From contig NW_026267104.1 of the NCBI RefSeq assembly GCF_014633365.1, forward strand, positions 5,578,587 to 5,642,586: DNA of 64,000 nt, in the 5' to 3' direction. The notes under the pieces were generated by a model, which was given only the letters and a program-made list of their open reading frames with translations, had not been told where the DNA came from and made no database searches. The position numbers were made by a program, and so were the translations under genes. Positions 13,401-25,400 of this stretch are shown piece by piece. Position 1 is the first letter of the stretch. The number at the start of each line of letters is the position of its first letter. The DNA comes from Diospyros lotus. Taxonomy: Eukaryota > Streptophyta > Magnoliopsida > Ericales > Ebenaceae.

Positions 13401-16400
13401 GTAAGCATGTTTTTAACATTCATCAACTAGGATAAGAGTAAACTTCCTCCAACTCTCTTTGTATCAAGGAGACTAGATTCAAGCTGTTACAATCCTTTTA
13501 ATCTTATGAACCCATAAAAAATTGCTTAATGTGCCCATGTCAATCAAATGTTCGAGAATTTTTTTTGTTTGAGACAAAAGGAGCTGCCAATAGCAATACC
13601 CTGAGAAAATGAAGAAAAAGTTATGTATACTGGAACATATTAAAGAACCACATACCAGGTGATCCATTTTGGGACTAAATCCTCCATGAAATCCATAAGG
13701 CAACTCCCCCACAAAGACCAAGCCATTTGGGATAGATTTCCGAACAAGGAGGTGCCTGACACCTTTCATTGCTTCTTCATACATGTCATGTAAATATGTC
13801 AGATTACTATCCAGCTGCTGCAACCATATTTTAATAAGGTACTCATAATAGCTGTCACCACGAGATCCCAATCTAATATTTTCCCCACTAAATCCACCAG
13901 AATGAGGGCTGCAGTTGCCAGAAAGAACAAGAAATCAGAATGAGTAAGTATGTTTTAATTACAGGAACCACAAGTTTCATACCGTAATAAATGAAACTCA
14001 ATGCTGTGTGTCAAATATTGGAAATTAACATATTAATACAACATAGATGGATAGTATGCAATAAAATTATAAAACCTTAACCTATTAACACTATAAACTG
14101 GCATGAGTCTGGGGCCAGATCTAACTAGAAAAATGCAGTCAATTTTTAGTTCATGGGAGCATACAATTTAATAATAACATGTTTTAAATAGTAATCTCAT
14201 ACATTCTTATGTACTTCTACATATATTTATATATTTTCAGAAGCTGGCAGTCTTTATTATTATTTATAATTTCTGGAAATGGCTATGGCGGACACTGGGA
14301 ATAGTAAATGGGAAGCCTGCAGTTTAGATAACACTCTCGTGGGCTGTTTGGTATCCGGATTAACTAGTGATGAGATGAAGAAAAGGATGGGATAAAATAC
14401 TGAAAGGACTAAATAATACTGTCCCAAATTTGGTAAAAGAGGTATTACCTTATGTATTAACCATCCTATGCTTGGTTTAAAAGTTAGAGAATGAGATATT
14501 ACTTAATATTATTTGCTAATTTACCAAATCACTCATCTACTATAGTGTAAAAACAACTTTTATCTTCACAACTTGTGATCAACTCTCACTCACCAAATCC
14601 ATTTTCTCTTTTCCATTGCTCCTTGCTGTGATCTCTGCCCTCAAATCCCATTTTCTACATTCAGCTAGATTACTTTTTACCTCATAGCACATAATTAAGA
14701 AAATCAAACAGAATAGCAGCAGACCAAAAAATTAATTATAAAGCCCAGTTATACAATGCATTCAAGAGAAGCCTTTCTTCAAATCAACTTTCAACCATTC
14801 CAGTGGCATAATCCCAACAACTTGCCAACCATCCAAAATTAGTCCGGCACCTAGTTCCCAGGACACCCATCGACCCAAAATTTGCAAGAACCTGAACTAG
14901 CCATGGATTTGCTTAACTCTACAATTAAACAAGGAATGCTCCGCCAAGACATGCTCGACAGGGGTACTTAGAAAGATCTAGAATTTCAAATGGGGAAAAA
15001 CCCATAAGCTCCTTCGCAAATCTGAAATGTTGATGCAAGAAATAATGGAAGATTGGTGCAGAGGAGTGACTGCCAAAGTGCACAGGGGTTGAGAGAGATG
15101 AAGGAAGAGACGAGATGGGCATTAATTGAGGAGAGAGAAAGTGTGATCTGCTTTATATCTTAGGGGCAAAATTGTCTAAACAGCCCAAGTTATTAATTTA
15201 TACCTGGGTGGAAGGTGAATTTATTATCCCACTGTGGGGTAATTAATCCAAGGATTAATTAATCCTACATCAATTTAGATACCAAAAAAGGTAATGATGT
15301 GTCAGAGGATAATTATATCTCTTATACCCCATGCCAAACGTGAGGTTGGGGAGATATTAACAAGGCTAAAACAAACTTGCCCGAGGAGCAAGTGGGGTGG
15401 ATTGGGCCTGACCAGATTGAAAGAACTAAATCCATCCCCTGCTGTACCCTCCATCATGTCAAATGAAATTATCATAGATATTTTTACTATAAATATCACA
15501 AACAAATCCACATAACATATATACAATACATACAAATCAGTCAAATTGATCAGGCAAAAAGAATGGGGCAAGTTCATTCGGGCCAAATGCCAAGTCAACA
15601 CATGCATATGTAATATACACATATATGTGTATGATTATCAACATATAACAAAATATATATTTCAAAAATTCCAGAAAATACAAAAAGAAGCCAATTGAAA
15701 GATCCAGAAAGAAAATGGGGAAATTATACTGAGCTCCCTTGGGTTATGTGAAATAACAAATAGTACTCTCCAGGTTTATGAAATCCTGTCAGAATTGGCA
15801 GAAACATTAAAATATGGTTTCAAGGGCTCGTCCACACATTTCCTATTATCTTATTTTTCTATCATGACTTAGCTAGTTATTTTTTTTTTTTTATTTCTTG
15901 TAGATTATGTTATTTTGCAAGAGAGTTGGTTATTGTTTTTATTATCTGATTATTCTTGGTTATAGAGTGATTTAAGAGGTTATGGAATGATTAAAGGAGC
16001 AGTTACTTGTAGTGGAATGGTAATTGTCTTGTAGAAGCTGTGGATAGCTTATATATAAAGCTATAACCACATGGCCGATCATTATGATTGTTGTGAATTA
16101 AAGATCTTCCATTTCTTCGTTATTCTCCCTTACTTTCTCTTGGTTCTCTCTCTCTATTTCTCCCTATTTGCTGTCTATTTCTCCTTCATATCTCTCACTT
16201 TTCCCCCTTATTCTATCTGATCCTCCCCCATTTCTCTCTATTTCTCCTATTCTTGCAATTCTATCTTCAAGAAAATCAAAAGTTAGGGCCAGGGTCCTGA
16301 CAAATTGATATCAGAGCAGACCGGTTCTTGGATGGATCTAGGTGTTTCTGACTAAAACTGAAGATGAGAGTACAAGACGATTTCTAGAAGCAGTCTCAGA

Positions 16401-19400
16401 GGCAGTTGCCGATGATTGGAAGCAGTTACAGTTGCTGTTAAGAGTGAAATCAAAAGAATTTGACGGAGGAAATGGCATAAGGGACTTGTGTAAGTGTACA
16501 GTCATTGGAGAAAATATTTGAGGAAGGTTTTGCTAACATACACCAAAAGCTAGAAAAAATTCTGATTTAGATTTCAAAGAAGTTTCAGGTCAATATACCA
16601 GTGAATCTTTATTCAAAGAAGTTTCGGGACAGTATACCAGTGGAGCTTAATTCAAGATCCACTACAAAATAGCTTCCAGCAGGAGCTGGAATTTTACCTA
16701 AGACATCCGATCTCCAAGAAGTTGATGAATTACTTGCAATGGATCAGGTAATTTAGAATGCCAAGAAAGGAATGGCTGTTGCAGGAAAAATCACTGCAAT
16801 TGTGGAAGATGAACCTTTGGTGTACAACAGCAAACAGGAAGCAAATGATGCTTTTAAAGCATGGTTGAAGTCTGTAAAGGTTGAATCCAACAAGACCTGG
16901 GAGCCGAGGAGGATGCAGAAGGAACAATTGAAGTGGACTGAACAGGAGAACCTTGATACATTTTGGAAGATGACGGAAGATCATGTGGCTTCCGGAATAC
17001 TTACTGCTAAAACTAACTGGCATGATTACTACATGAAGGTCAAGGATTCGACACCCTACAATCTAAGAAAGATGAAAGAGATAATGAATGCAGGGATTGG
17101 ATGAAAAAGTGAGGCCAGATGCTAAGATTTCTTATGGACAAAAAATCCATTAAGGGGGAGGGAAAGTCATGACTTAGCTAGTTATTTTTATTTCTTGCAG
17201 ATTATGTTATTTTGCAGGAGAGTTGTTATTACTTTTACTATCTGATTATTCTCAGTTATGGAGTGATTTAAGAGGTTATGGAATGATTAAAGGAGTAGTT
17301 ACTTGTAGTGGAGTGGTAACTGTCTTGTAGAAACTGTGGATAGCTTATACATAAAGGTATAACCACATGGCTGATCATTATGATTGTTGTGAATTAAAGA
17401 TCTTCCTTTTCTCTGTTGTTCTCCCTTACTTTCTCTTGGTTCTCTCTCTCTGTTTCCCCCTATTTGCTGTCTTTTACTCCTTCATATCTCTCAGTTTTCC
17501 CCCTTATTTTGTCTGATCCTCCCCCATCTCTCTCTATTTCTCCAATTCTTGCTATTCTATCTTTAGGAAAATCAGAAGTTAGGGCCAGGGACCTAACATT
17601 TTCTTAGAATCAAATACTTCTTGTACACTTTGAATACACCAGTGTTCATAGTAAGAGCAGGCATGTTAATCACTCAAGCAATCAGATTATATTATAAGTT
17701 TAAAAAAGTAAGCTGTAAGTCAATTATAAAATAAAATAACTTCATATCTTTAAAATTCAAGCATTTTGTAACTCAAAAACTATCAATTTGTTTATGAATA
17801 GTTTATAAAATAGACCTTAGAACTACTCGTTTGGACTTCTTTCTAAAATGTGAATGTAAAAAATAATTTCTTGAATTTGTTTAGATAACTAATAATTTCT
17901 TAATATTATAATAAATTATAAATGTGAGTAAGTTGTAAAAACATATATTTTTCTATTGACATGTTCTTATCATTTTGCATCCTAACTTTCTTAAATTTCA
18001 AACTCAGGGTGATGGTGGCCATTGGTTGTGTTCCGATCCATATCTTTGATTGTGTTCCGATCCATATCTTGCTCCATAATGTCATTTTGTTAGAGATATC
18101 ACAGAGATATCGATATTGTGGAAATAAAATAAATTGTGGAAGTTTACTCGAAAGATGACCCGAGTAACAGCTGGATTTTTTCCCCCTAATCTTATGGCTG
18201 GAAAAATAGGAGATAAAAAGGATAAAGTGATAAGGTGGTTTGGAGATAGGGTTGTAATCGAGTTGAGCCAAGTCGAGCTTCGTTGAGCTCAAGCTCGGCT
18301 CGGTGAGTAAGTGTATGGGCTCGACCTCGGCTCATCAGCAAGGGCTCGGGCTCGATCGTCGTAGGCACAGAGGTCGCACGTCGGAGAATATGGACAACGT
18401 TGTGACCGTCCCCGACCACTAAATCTAATCTGATCTGACTCCCATCATCGTCCCTGCCACTGCCGGAAGGAGAAGAAGAGGAGAAGCCAGTGAGGAGGCA
18501 AGGAAGAGCGAGGCCTCGCTTTATCGTCGGAGAAGATGGACAGTGTGTTGCGATCCCTCGCTCTATCGTCGGTAGTCTCATAAGCAGGAGAAACAGCAAG
18601 GCGAAGCGCCGAAGGCAAAGGTACGGTTGTTGCCTGCTACTAGAGAAGAAGAAAAGGAACAAGCGGGCAAAGGGGGGAGGCAGCGCAAATACAGCGAGAG
18701 GTAGAAGAGAGAGGGAGGAGAGAGAAGAACAAGTGAAGAAGAATAATTAGATTTAGGGTTTCTTAGAAGACACTCCCGCCTTATTTAACCTTCATATAAT
18801 ATAATTACAAGTATATGCATATGTATTTACTTACATATGTTTAAATAATATATTTATAAAATATATATATAATATATACCTATATTACCTAATTATAAAA
18901 TAATATATCTATAAAATTATAAATAAATTTATTAATATATTTATAAACGAATCTATTCACAAACTAATCACGAATTTCAAATCGAGTATGCTCACAAGTC
19001 TCTAATCGAATCAACTCGCAAGCTAATGACCCGAGCTTAAACTCTGTTCGTTTACAAATCACATTTCAAAATTAAGTTTAAACTAACTTTTATCAAGTTG
19101 AATACCAAGTTGTTCAGGAACCGCTCGACTCATTTGTGACCTTATTTGGAGATAAGAAAATTCCAAGAATAAAAAAATAAAGGCAACCGATAAAGCAACA
19201 AATAATTCAAAATATCTCAACAGTTTTTTTAAAATTCTTGTTATTGTATTTTATTTTCTAAATATATTTAAATATATCCCTAGAATGTAGGAGATAATCG
19301 TATTGTGTATAAATACCCTATACTACTTGAGAATATAGAATACAAGAATCTACAGTTTTTTTCCAGCTTGTTTCATCTTTTTCTATATATATATTTATAT

Positions 19401-22400
19401 ACACATATTTCTTCTGATCAGTAATAAAAAAAAACATATCAGAAATATATAAATAAAAAAGAATCATGTCAGAAATATATAAATATTTAACTTAAGGTTT
19501 AATTAATGTCGTTTGTAACGAGGGGCGTCCAAGGAAAAAATGTAAACCAGACCTCTAGAGACATTTTTAAACAACAGGGGGTCTTCATGCAAATGGCTCA
19601 ACCCACAAGGGGCCTTCAGCAAGTTCTTATTGATGGGTAGTTTGGGCCAGTCCAAGGGGTGCGAGTTCAGATTGACACTCCTACAATGGTCTGTCAGGGT
19701 CTCACTACATTGCTCTACCATTGGGACTCTATGCCAGATTTTAGTGGATGGTACAGAAGTCAAAATCTGCAGTTTCTAAACTAGAAGCAGCATCTAGTTT
19801 AGAGATCACACACTCATTAAAGTTATACAGTACTTTCTATTAGGTAAGCATGCACCTATCTGTAAAACTATCTCAAACATAACATTGATAATTTCAATGG
19901 TTCATGCCCATCCAAAAAAATATAATATGTACATGTTTTTAGCTGACACTATTGCAGACTTGGAGCTTGGAATTTGGGAACTCCTTGAAGAAGAGTTTTT
20001 TTTTTTTTTTTTTTTTTTTCTACCTTTGCAAATTTAAACAATCTGCAGACAGACAGGCATCCCTCTTCACATGTCATACGTGAGATGAGCCTCATGGGAC
20101 TGAAAGAGAATAATGTTTCTTTCCTACTTTTTTTCTTCTTTATTTGCCTTTACTTATTCTCTCCTTTTTCCTTTTAGTAAGGATGCTTTCATTTTTGTAT
20201 TTATATGTTCTTTCAAAAGACAGTCTCACATATCTAGTTCCAAAAATAAGCAACTATAGGCTAACTTACAGAACTACTTTAAAGGGTTAAATAGAGGAAG
20301 TTACTATCAAAGACACCTTTAAGCAATGACGTAATGAAAAATTTAGATGTGAGGCTCATACCTTATGTAAATAGGAACCAGTCCTTCCACTTTTGGGAGA
20401 GTTTTAAAATGCTCCAAAACCTTCATAGACTCCATTCTGTACTTAGGATCACCAGTAAGAGAGCTGAGATAGTTGAATTCCAGTTGCAGAGTGGAAACTT
20501 CAGATGTGCTGCTCAATCCATTGGGAGAAGGATGAGCAGATCGATCGTGCAGAACAACATCACTAAAGGGAATGGCAGTTGGACTAGAAGTAAAAGCAAC
20601 GAGCAGATGATCAGCCAAGTTCCTAGCATTTTCTAGGTAGACAATTGGTTTGGGTCCCTTGTGCATAAGGTCTTTCCCTTGTTTTCCCCCGCTTAAATGA
20701 TAAGCACTCAGAAGGCCGCCCAAAATGCGAATGGTTGTTTCAAATAAATTAACTTGGTCCTTCTGATTAATCCTCTCTGGAAGGTGCTTTTCGATCCATG
20801 AACCTGCTTCAGAGACAACTTCATCAAGTCCCATTATCATCGCTGTATCCAGAGCATCCACAATGGTAGCGCCAAGACCTCCTAAACCATCAATTCCCTT
20901 CTGGCTCAGGGGCATAAGTTCATCATAACCCATTGCATAATTTCTATAGCCAGACCATGCATGGATAAATGCATTCTTAACACTTTGTTGCCTGGATATC
21001 CAGTCAGATGCTGCATTGAGCTTCTTGGTCCCATGAATAGAACTACTGTTCCTACGTATTTCATCAGGTGATAAGCGAGGAGGAAGCCTTGGTGGCTTTC
21101 TCCAAAATCTATCAAATCTACCCTCCACATTGACAGTATCCCTTTTCTTGGTCCCAATATCTTTTGACAAACTATTCACAGAACTTATCTGACTCGAATG
21201 AGTTAAAATAAGATATGCTAAACCGCCAATCATTAGTAACACTAAAAACTTTCCAGTACTACATTGTATACAATCACGCTTCAAATTAGTGGTGAGTAAA
21301 GTGTGAGTAATCACCTGCCAGAAAAAGAAAAAAGCAAAAATTAATCCAAAATAAAAAAAATGCAGCATGTCTATATATGCAAGCAATTATAGCACGTAAT
21401 AATTCACGATTTAATGAGAAAAAAAGAATTCATGATTCAATAAAATCCTGCCCAGCTGAGAAGAACCAGTGCATGAGGAGACAGGAAGAGCATGCTGGTT
21501 ATTTCTTCTAATACAATAACACAGCAGAGGTGTTTCTAACACTACATCATACAACAAATCATTGTGTTTAATAGATCCATAAACAAAATCCCAACAAGTA
21601 AGATTAAGTTGCCATCTTGCTGTTGTTCTTTTTGCAGTACCTGAAAGAGTATCCTTAAAATTTGTTCTGGTTAAAAGATCTTGAAAAAGAGAAACGCAGA
21701 CACATTTTTTATTGCTACAGTATTCAATTAGAAAAACTCATAATCTCAAGTTTAAGAAACAAGACCTATAATTCCAAAAAAATGTGTAAGTTACAAAGAG
21801 GACAATAACACGAGAAAGAATTTTGGCAAAAATGTTAGTATTTGACACTACAGTTAAGCAATTTTTTAACGGATTGAGTCCACAGGCAATTAGCTAAATC
21901 TGCAATTAAAGCCTTCAAAGACTTCCGTCCTTGCTGACTATGTTTAGGCCAGGGCTCGTTAGAGAACCCTCAATCTCTTGCACACAAAGTGTACAGGAAA
22001 AAAAAAAAAAAAGTTTATTTTCTTATCCCTCGCAATATTTACAAGAGATTATTTATAAGAAAGCCCTAGAAGACTCCTACTAGGACACTGCACCTGCTAG
22101 CAACCAAATTTTAAAATCTCCTATCACACAAAGACTCCTGGTACTAATGAAAAACAGACTATCACACAAAGCCCAAGGCGTGGTGCAGCTGGCTTCCTTG
22201 CGCAAGAGTATTGGTATAATACCTCTTTCCGTGTCTCCTCAAGATTAACTCCGTTTCAGATAGTCTATGGGCATGAACCTCCCCCCTTGTTGAGATTTGA
22301 GAAGGGCACAACAGCTGTTTCGGTAATTGAACAGTAGTTGCTGGAGCGGGATTCAGTTTTGGATGAGTTGCAGACCCAATTGTTGCAGGCGCAAGTAAGA

Positions 22401-25400
22401 CTGAAGGAAACAACAGATAAAAGGCGGCGAGACATGCAATTCGAGGTGGGTGATCCAGTTTATGTGAAAATCCACCTCTACAGACAAAAGACGTTGGCAA
22501 CTAGGGTGAACAAGAAGATGTCACCAAAGTTCTACAGGAAGGTGGCATACAAGCTATCTCTACCACCCTCTTGTGCGATCCACCCCGTATTCCATGTCTC
22601 CCAACTTCGCAAAGTGGAAGGAGCAGTGCTGGAAGCAACATAATTCCTTGATCAGCAAACACCCAAACCGGAGATGAAGCCACAATTCCTGCTGGGTATA
22701 AGGCCAGGCACTGGAAGGAATCTGAGGAGCCTCGATGTTCTTATCCAATGGAAAGGGTTACCACCCCTGGAAGCAACCTGGGAGCCCTACCATCAGATAT
22801 TGCATCAATTCCCCGAATTTCACCATGAGGACAAGGTGAATCTTGTGGGCGGGAGTATTGTTAGGACCCCATTAGTCATACCTATCAGAGGCGTAAAAGG
22901 AGGGGGCCAACAAGGGCAGCCAAGGAAAATGACTCAAGGGAAAAAGAGTCATAAATTGGTTAGAGAAGAAATATTCACTCACGTGGCTGCAACGGAATGA
23001 GGATTACGTATAAAAGGGGAGGGAGAAGGATAGAGAAGCAGCTGGAAATTTTGGAGAATGATCGTGACAGAGATAAGGCCCTCTCGAATTGGCCGATTTG
23101 CGTTTTGCTTCTATTTGTTCTTAGTTACTGCTGTAAACCCCTTGTAATAGGGGACTTTCCTACAGTTCTATTGCTGAATTCAATCAAAAGGAGAAGGATT
23201 CTATCATCAACCCAGTGAATGAGGAATTCCCTGGTACCATTCTGGATTCGTGAACCAATGCAGCTTTTGGGCAAAAGCTGGGTTGTGCCTCACATGGTGG
23301 GGGTGTAGGTGGCACTGCAGGTAAGCCGCCATGAAAGCGTTTCACGCACGAATACGCTGCTGATGCAGCAAAGCATGTGAAAGGGCCCATAGCAGGAATA
23401 ACTTTCAGTTGGCACAAGAAGTTATTGAAGTTTGCCTAAAAGGTTGTAGCAGCAATAACACCCAATCTCCTACAGCAAATTGGAGGTCCAGAAGTTGCTA
23501 GTCAGCTTGCTTCTCCATGGCAGCTTGAGCTTCTACCAAGCAGTTCTTGAGGGACTTGAGAACTGTATCCAGCTGCTGCAAGGCATAATCCACAGCATCT
23601 AATCGAGCAGTATCTAAATCATAGGAGAGCAGCCGGGTGTCATGACCGAAGGAACAATAAAAGAGCATCATGGTAATATGGTTGCTATAGTTTGTCACGA
23701 GACTAGGGAGACTATAATTTTGCGGCCAAGTTTTGTATCGGTTTGGATATTACTTACTTGTATTACCTTAGTATTTCATTCTCTTGTTTGTATTTTATTT
23801 CCAGCTAGTTAGTTTGTTGTGGCAGAATCTGCCAGGTGTCCATGTGTTAGAATAGGACAAATCAGTTAGTTAGAGTGGGTGTGATATGCTGTGGCAGCAC
23901 CCACAATTCAAGCTATATAAGCTTGGTCCTTCTTCTGTAAAAAGGCATACTGAAAATTGATATTGAATCTCTGATTTTCCTCTCTACATTTCTCTCCAAT
24001 TCTCCCTCTCATTTCTCTCTATTACTCTCTCCCTTTCTACTGATTTCTTCCCCCATTTCCCTCTCCAAACATTTTGTTCTCAATTCTATTTCAATTCCGA
24101 TTTCTTCCCCAATTCAATCCCTCCCCAATTACTTCTTAAACCTGTTATGAACCCTAGGTTCATGACAAATTGGTATCAGAGCAGTCCATCCTTGGCTGTG
24201 GTTGTGATTCGAGTTGAAGATCGGTAAAATTACTTCCAACGATTGAGGCCCAGATTGAGGAGGCTTGAGGTGATTCTATTGATTCCAACTGGACAAAGTC
24301 ACACAGCAGATCAGGGCGAATTAGCCAATTGTTCCCTAGAGGCTGGATCCAAGTCGTTGCATAAAAGGCAACTCAGCCCAGACGATTCCAGTGGCTTGGT
24401 GAATTCAACGAAATCGGAGTTCTAACACTTGAACAAGCCATCTTTCCGAAACAATCCAGGCAAAGCGCTAGAATTCCGTTAAATCCTATTAACTATTCAA
24501 CCAACACGGTCGGCGACCCAGGCCAATTCAAAGAGCTACAATCTACTGGTGATCCTGGTGATCCTCGGCCAGTCATTAGGATTGCAATGAGTAAGGAGTC
24601 CGTCGAAGGTGTTGACGTGGACAGCCAGAGGGTTGCGACTGTCCAAAGCGAGCGGAGTCCGTCACAGGTGAAGTGGATGGCCAAGAGAGTTGCAACCAAA
24701 CCGAAAGTCCAGTCCGACCAAACCGATAATCTTCCTGTAGGCGCGGCTGGGTGTTGCGATTTTGATCGAGAATTCCAACCGGAGTTCTGTGGAGTACTGT
24801 TGCTTTGATTGGTCAGTGATTTCGACCCAGACGGTAAGAAGCAGATCTAGGCAACTTCTTGAACCCATTGTAGTTGCTATCAGATTTCAGAAATACCAGG
24901 CGAGAGCAGTTCCTTGGCCGTCGACTCCTTCTGCTTGAGTTAATCGAGTGGCCTTCTTCGGTTGCTTCACCCTTCTTCTTCAATTGCTTCACCCTCCGTC
25001 CTCCATTACCGAAACGAGAGCAAAGCAGCCAAACCAACTCTCAAATGAGCTCCCGACGATTTATTCATCTGACCATGTACTAGAGTTACTTCAGCAAGGA
25101 GTGTTGTTGTGACACTCCAGACTTGAAGGCGAAGCCAACCCAAATCTCTGCGGATTCGGTTTGAGGTGAATTAAGTCTGGGCGACTTTTTGAAGCAGTGG
25201 GTGAGGTGGCGTTCATTAGCCGTAAGCCACAGAAGCGGATTATAGGTTGCCAATTGCTTTGAGGAGATTTTGGTTAAATCTAGAAATCGATTCCGATGAC
25301 TCTTTGTGGGATTGATCAAACAGAGATTCAAGGAGATTTATGAGAATTCAAAGAACTCTTTGGAAGCCGCAACAGATTCTCGGATCCAATTTATTCTCGA

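Noticed and set aside
18192..18662. 156-codon minus-strand open frame
   Set aside because: It lies in the GC-rich core of a Mutator-like element, is low in complexity and shows no domain or splice partner.
19503..19763. 86-codon minus-strand frame in mannosidase intron 2
   Set aside because: No family signature and no sign of an independent promoter or splice sites.
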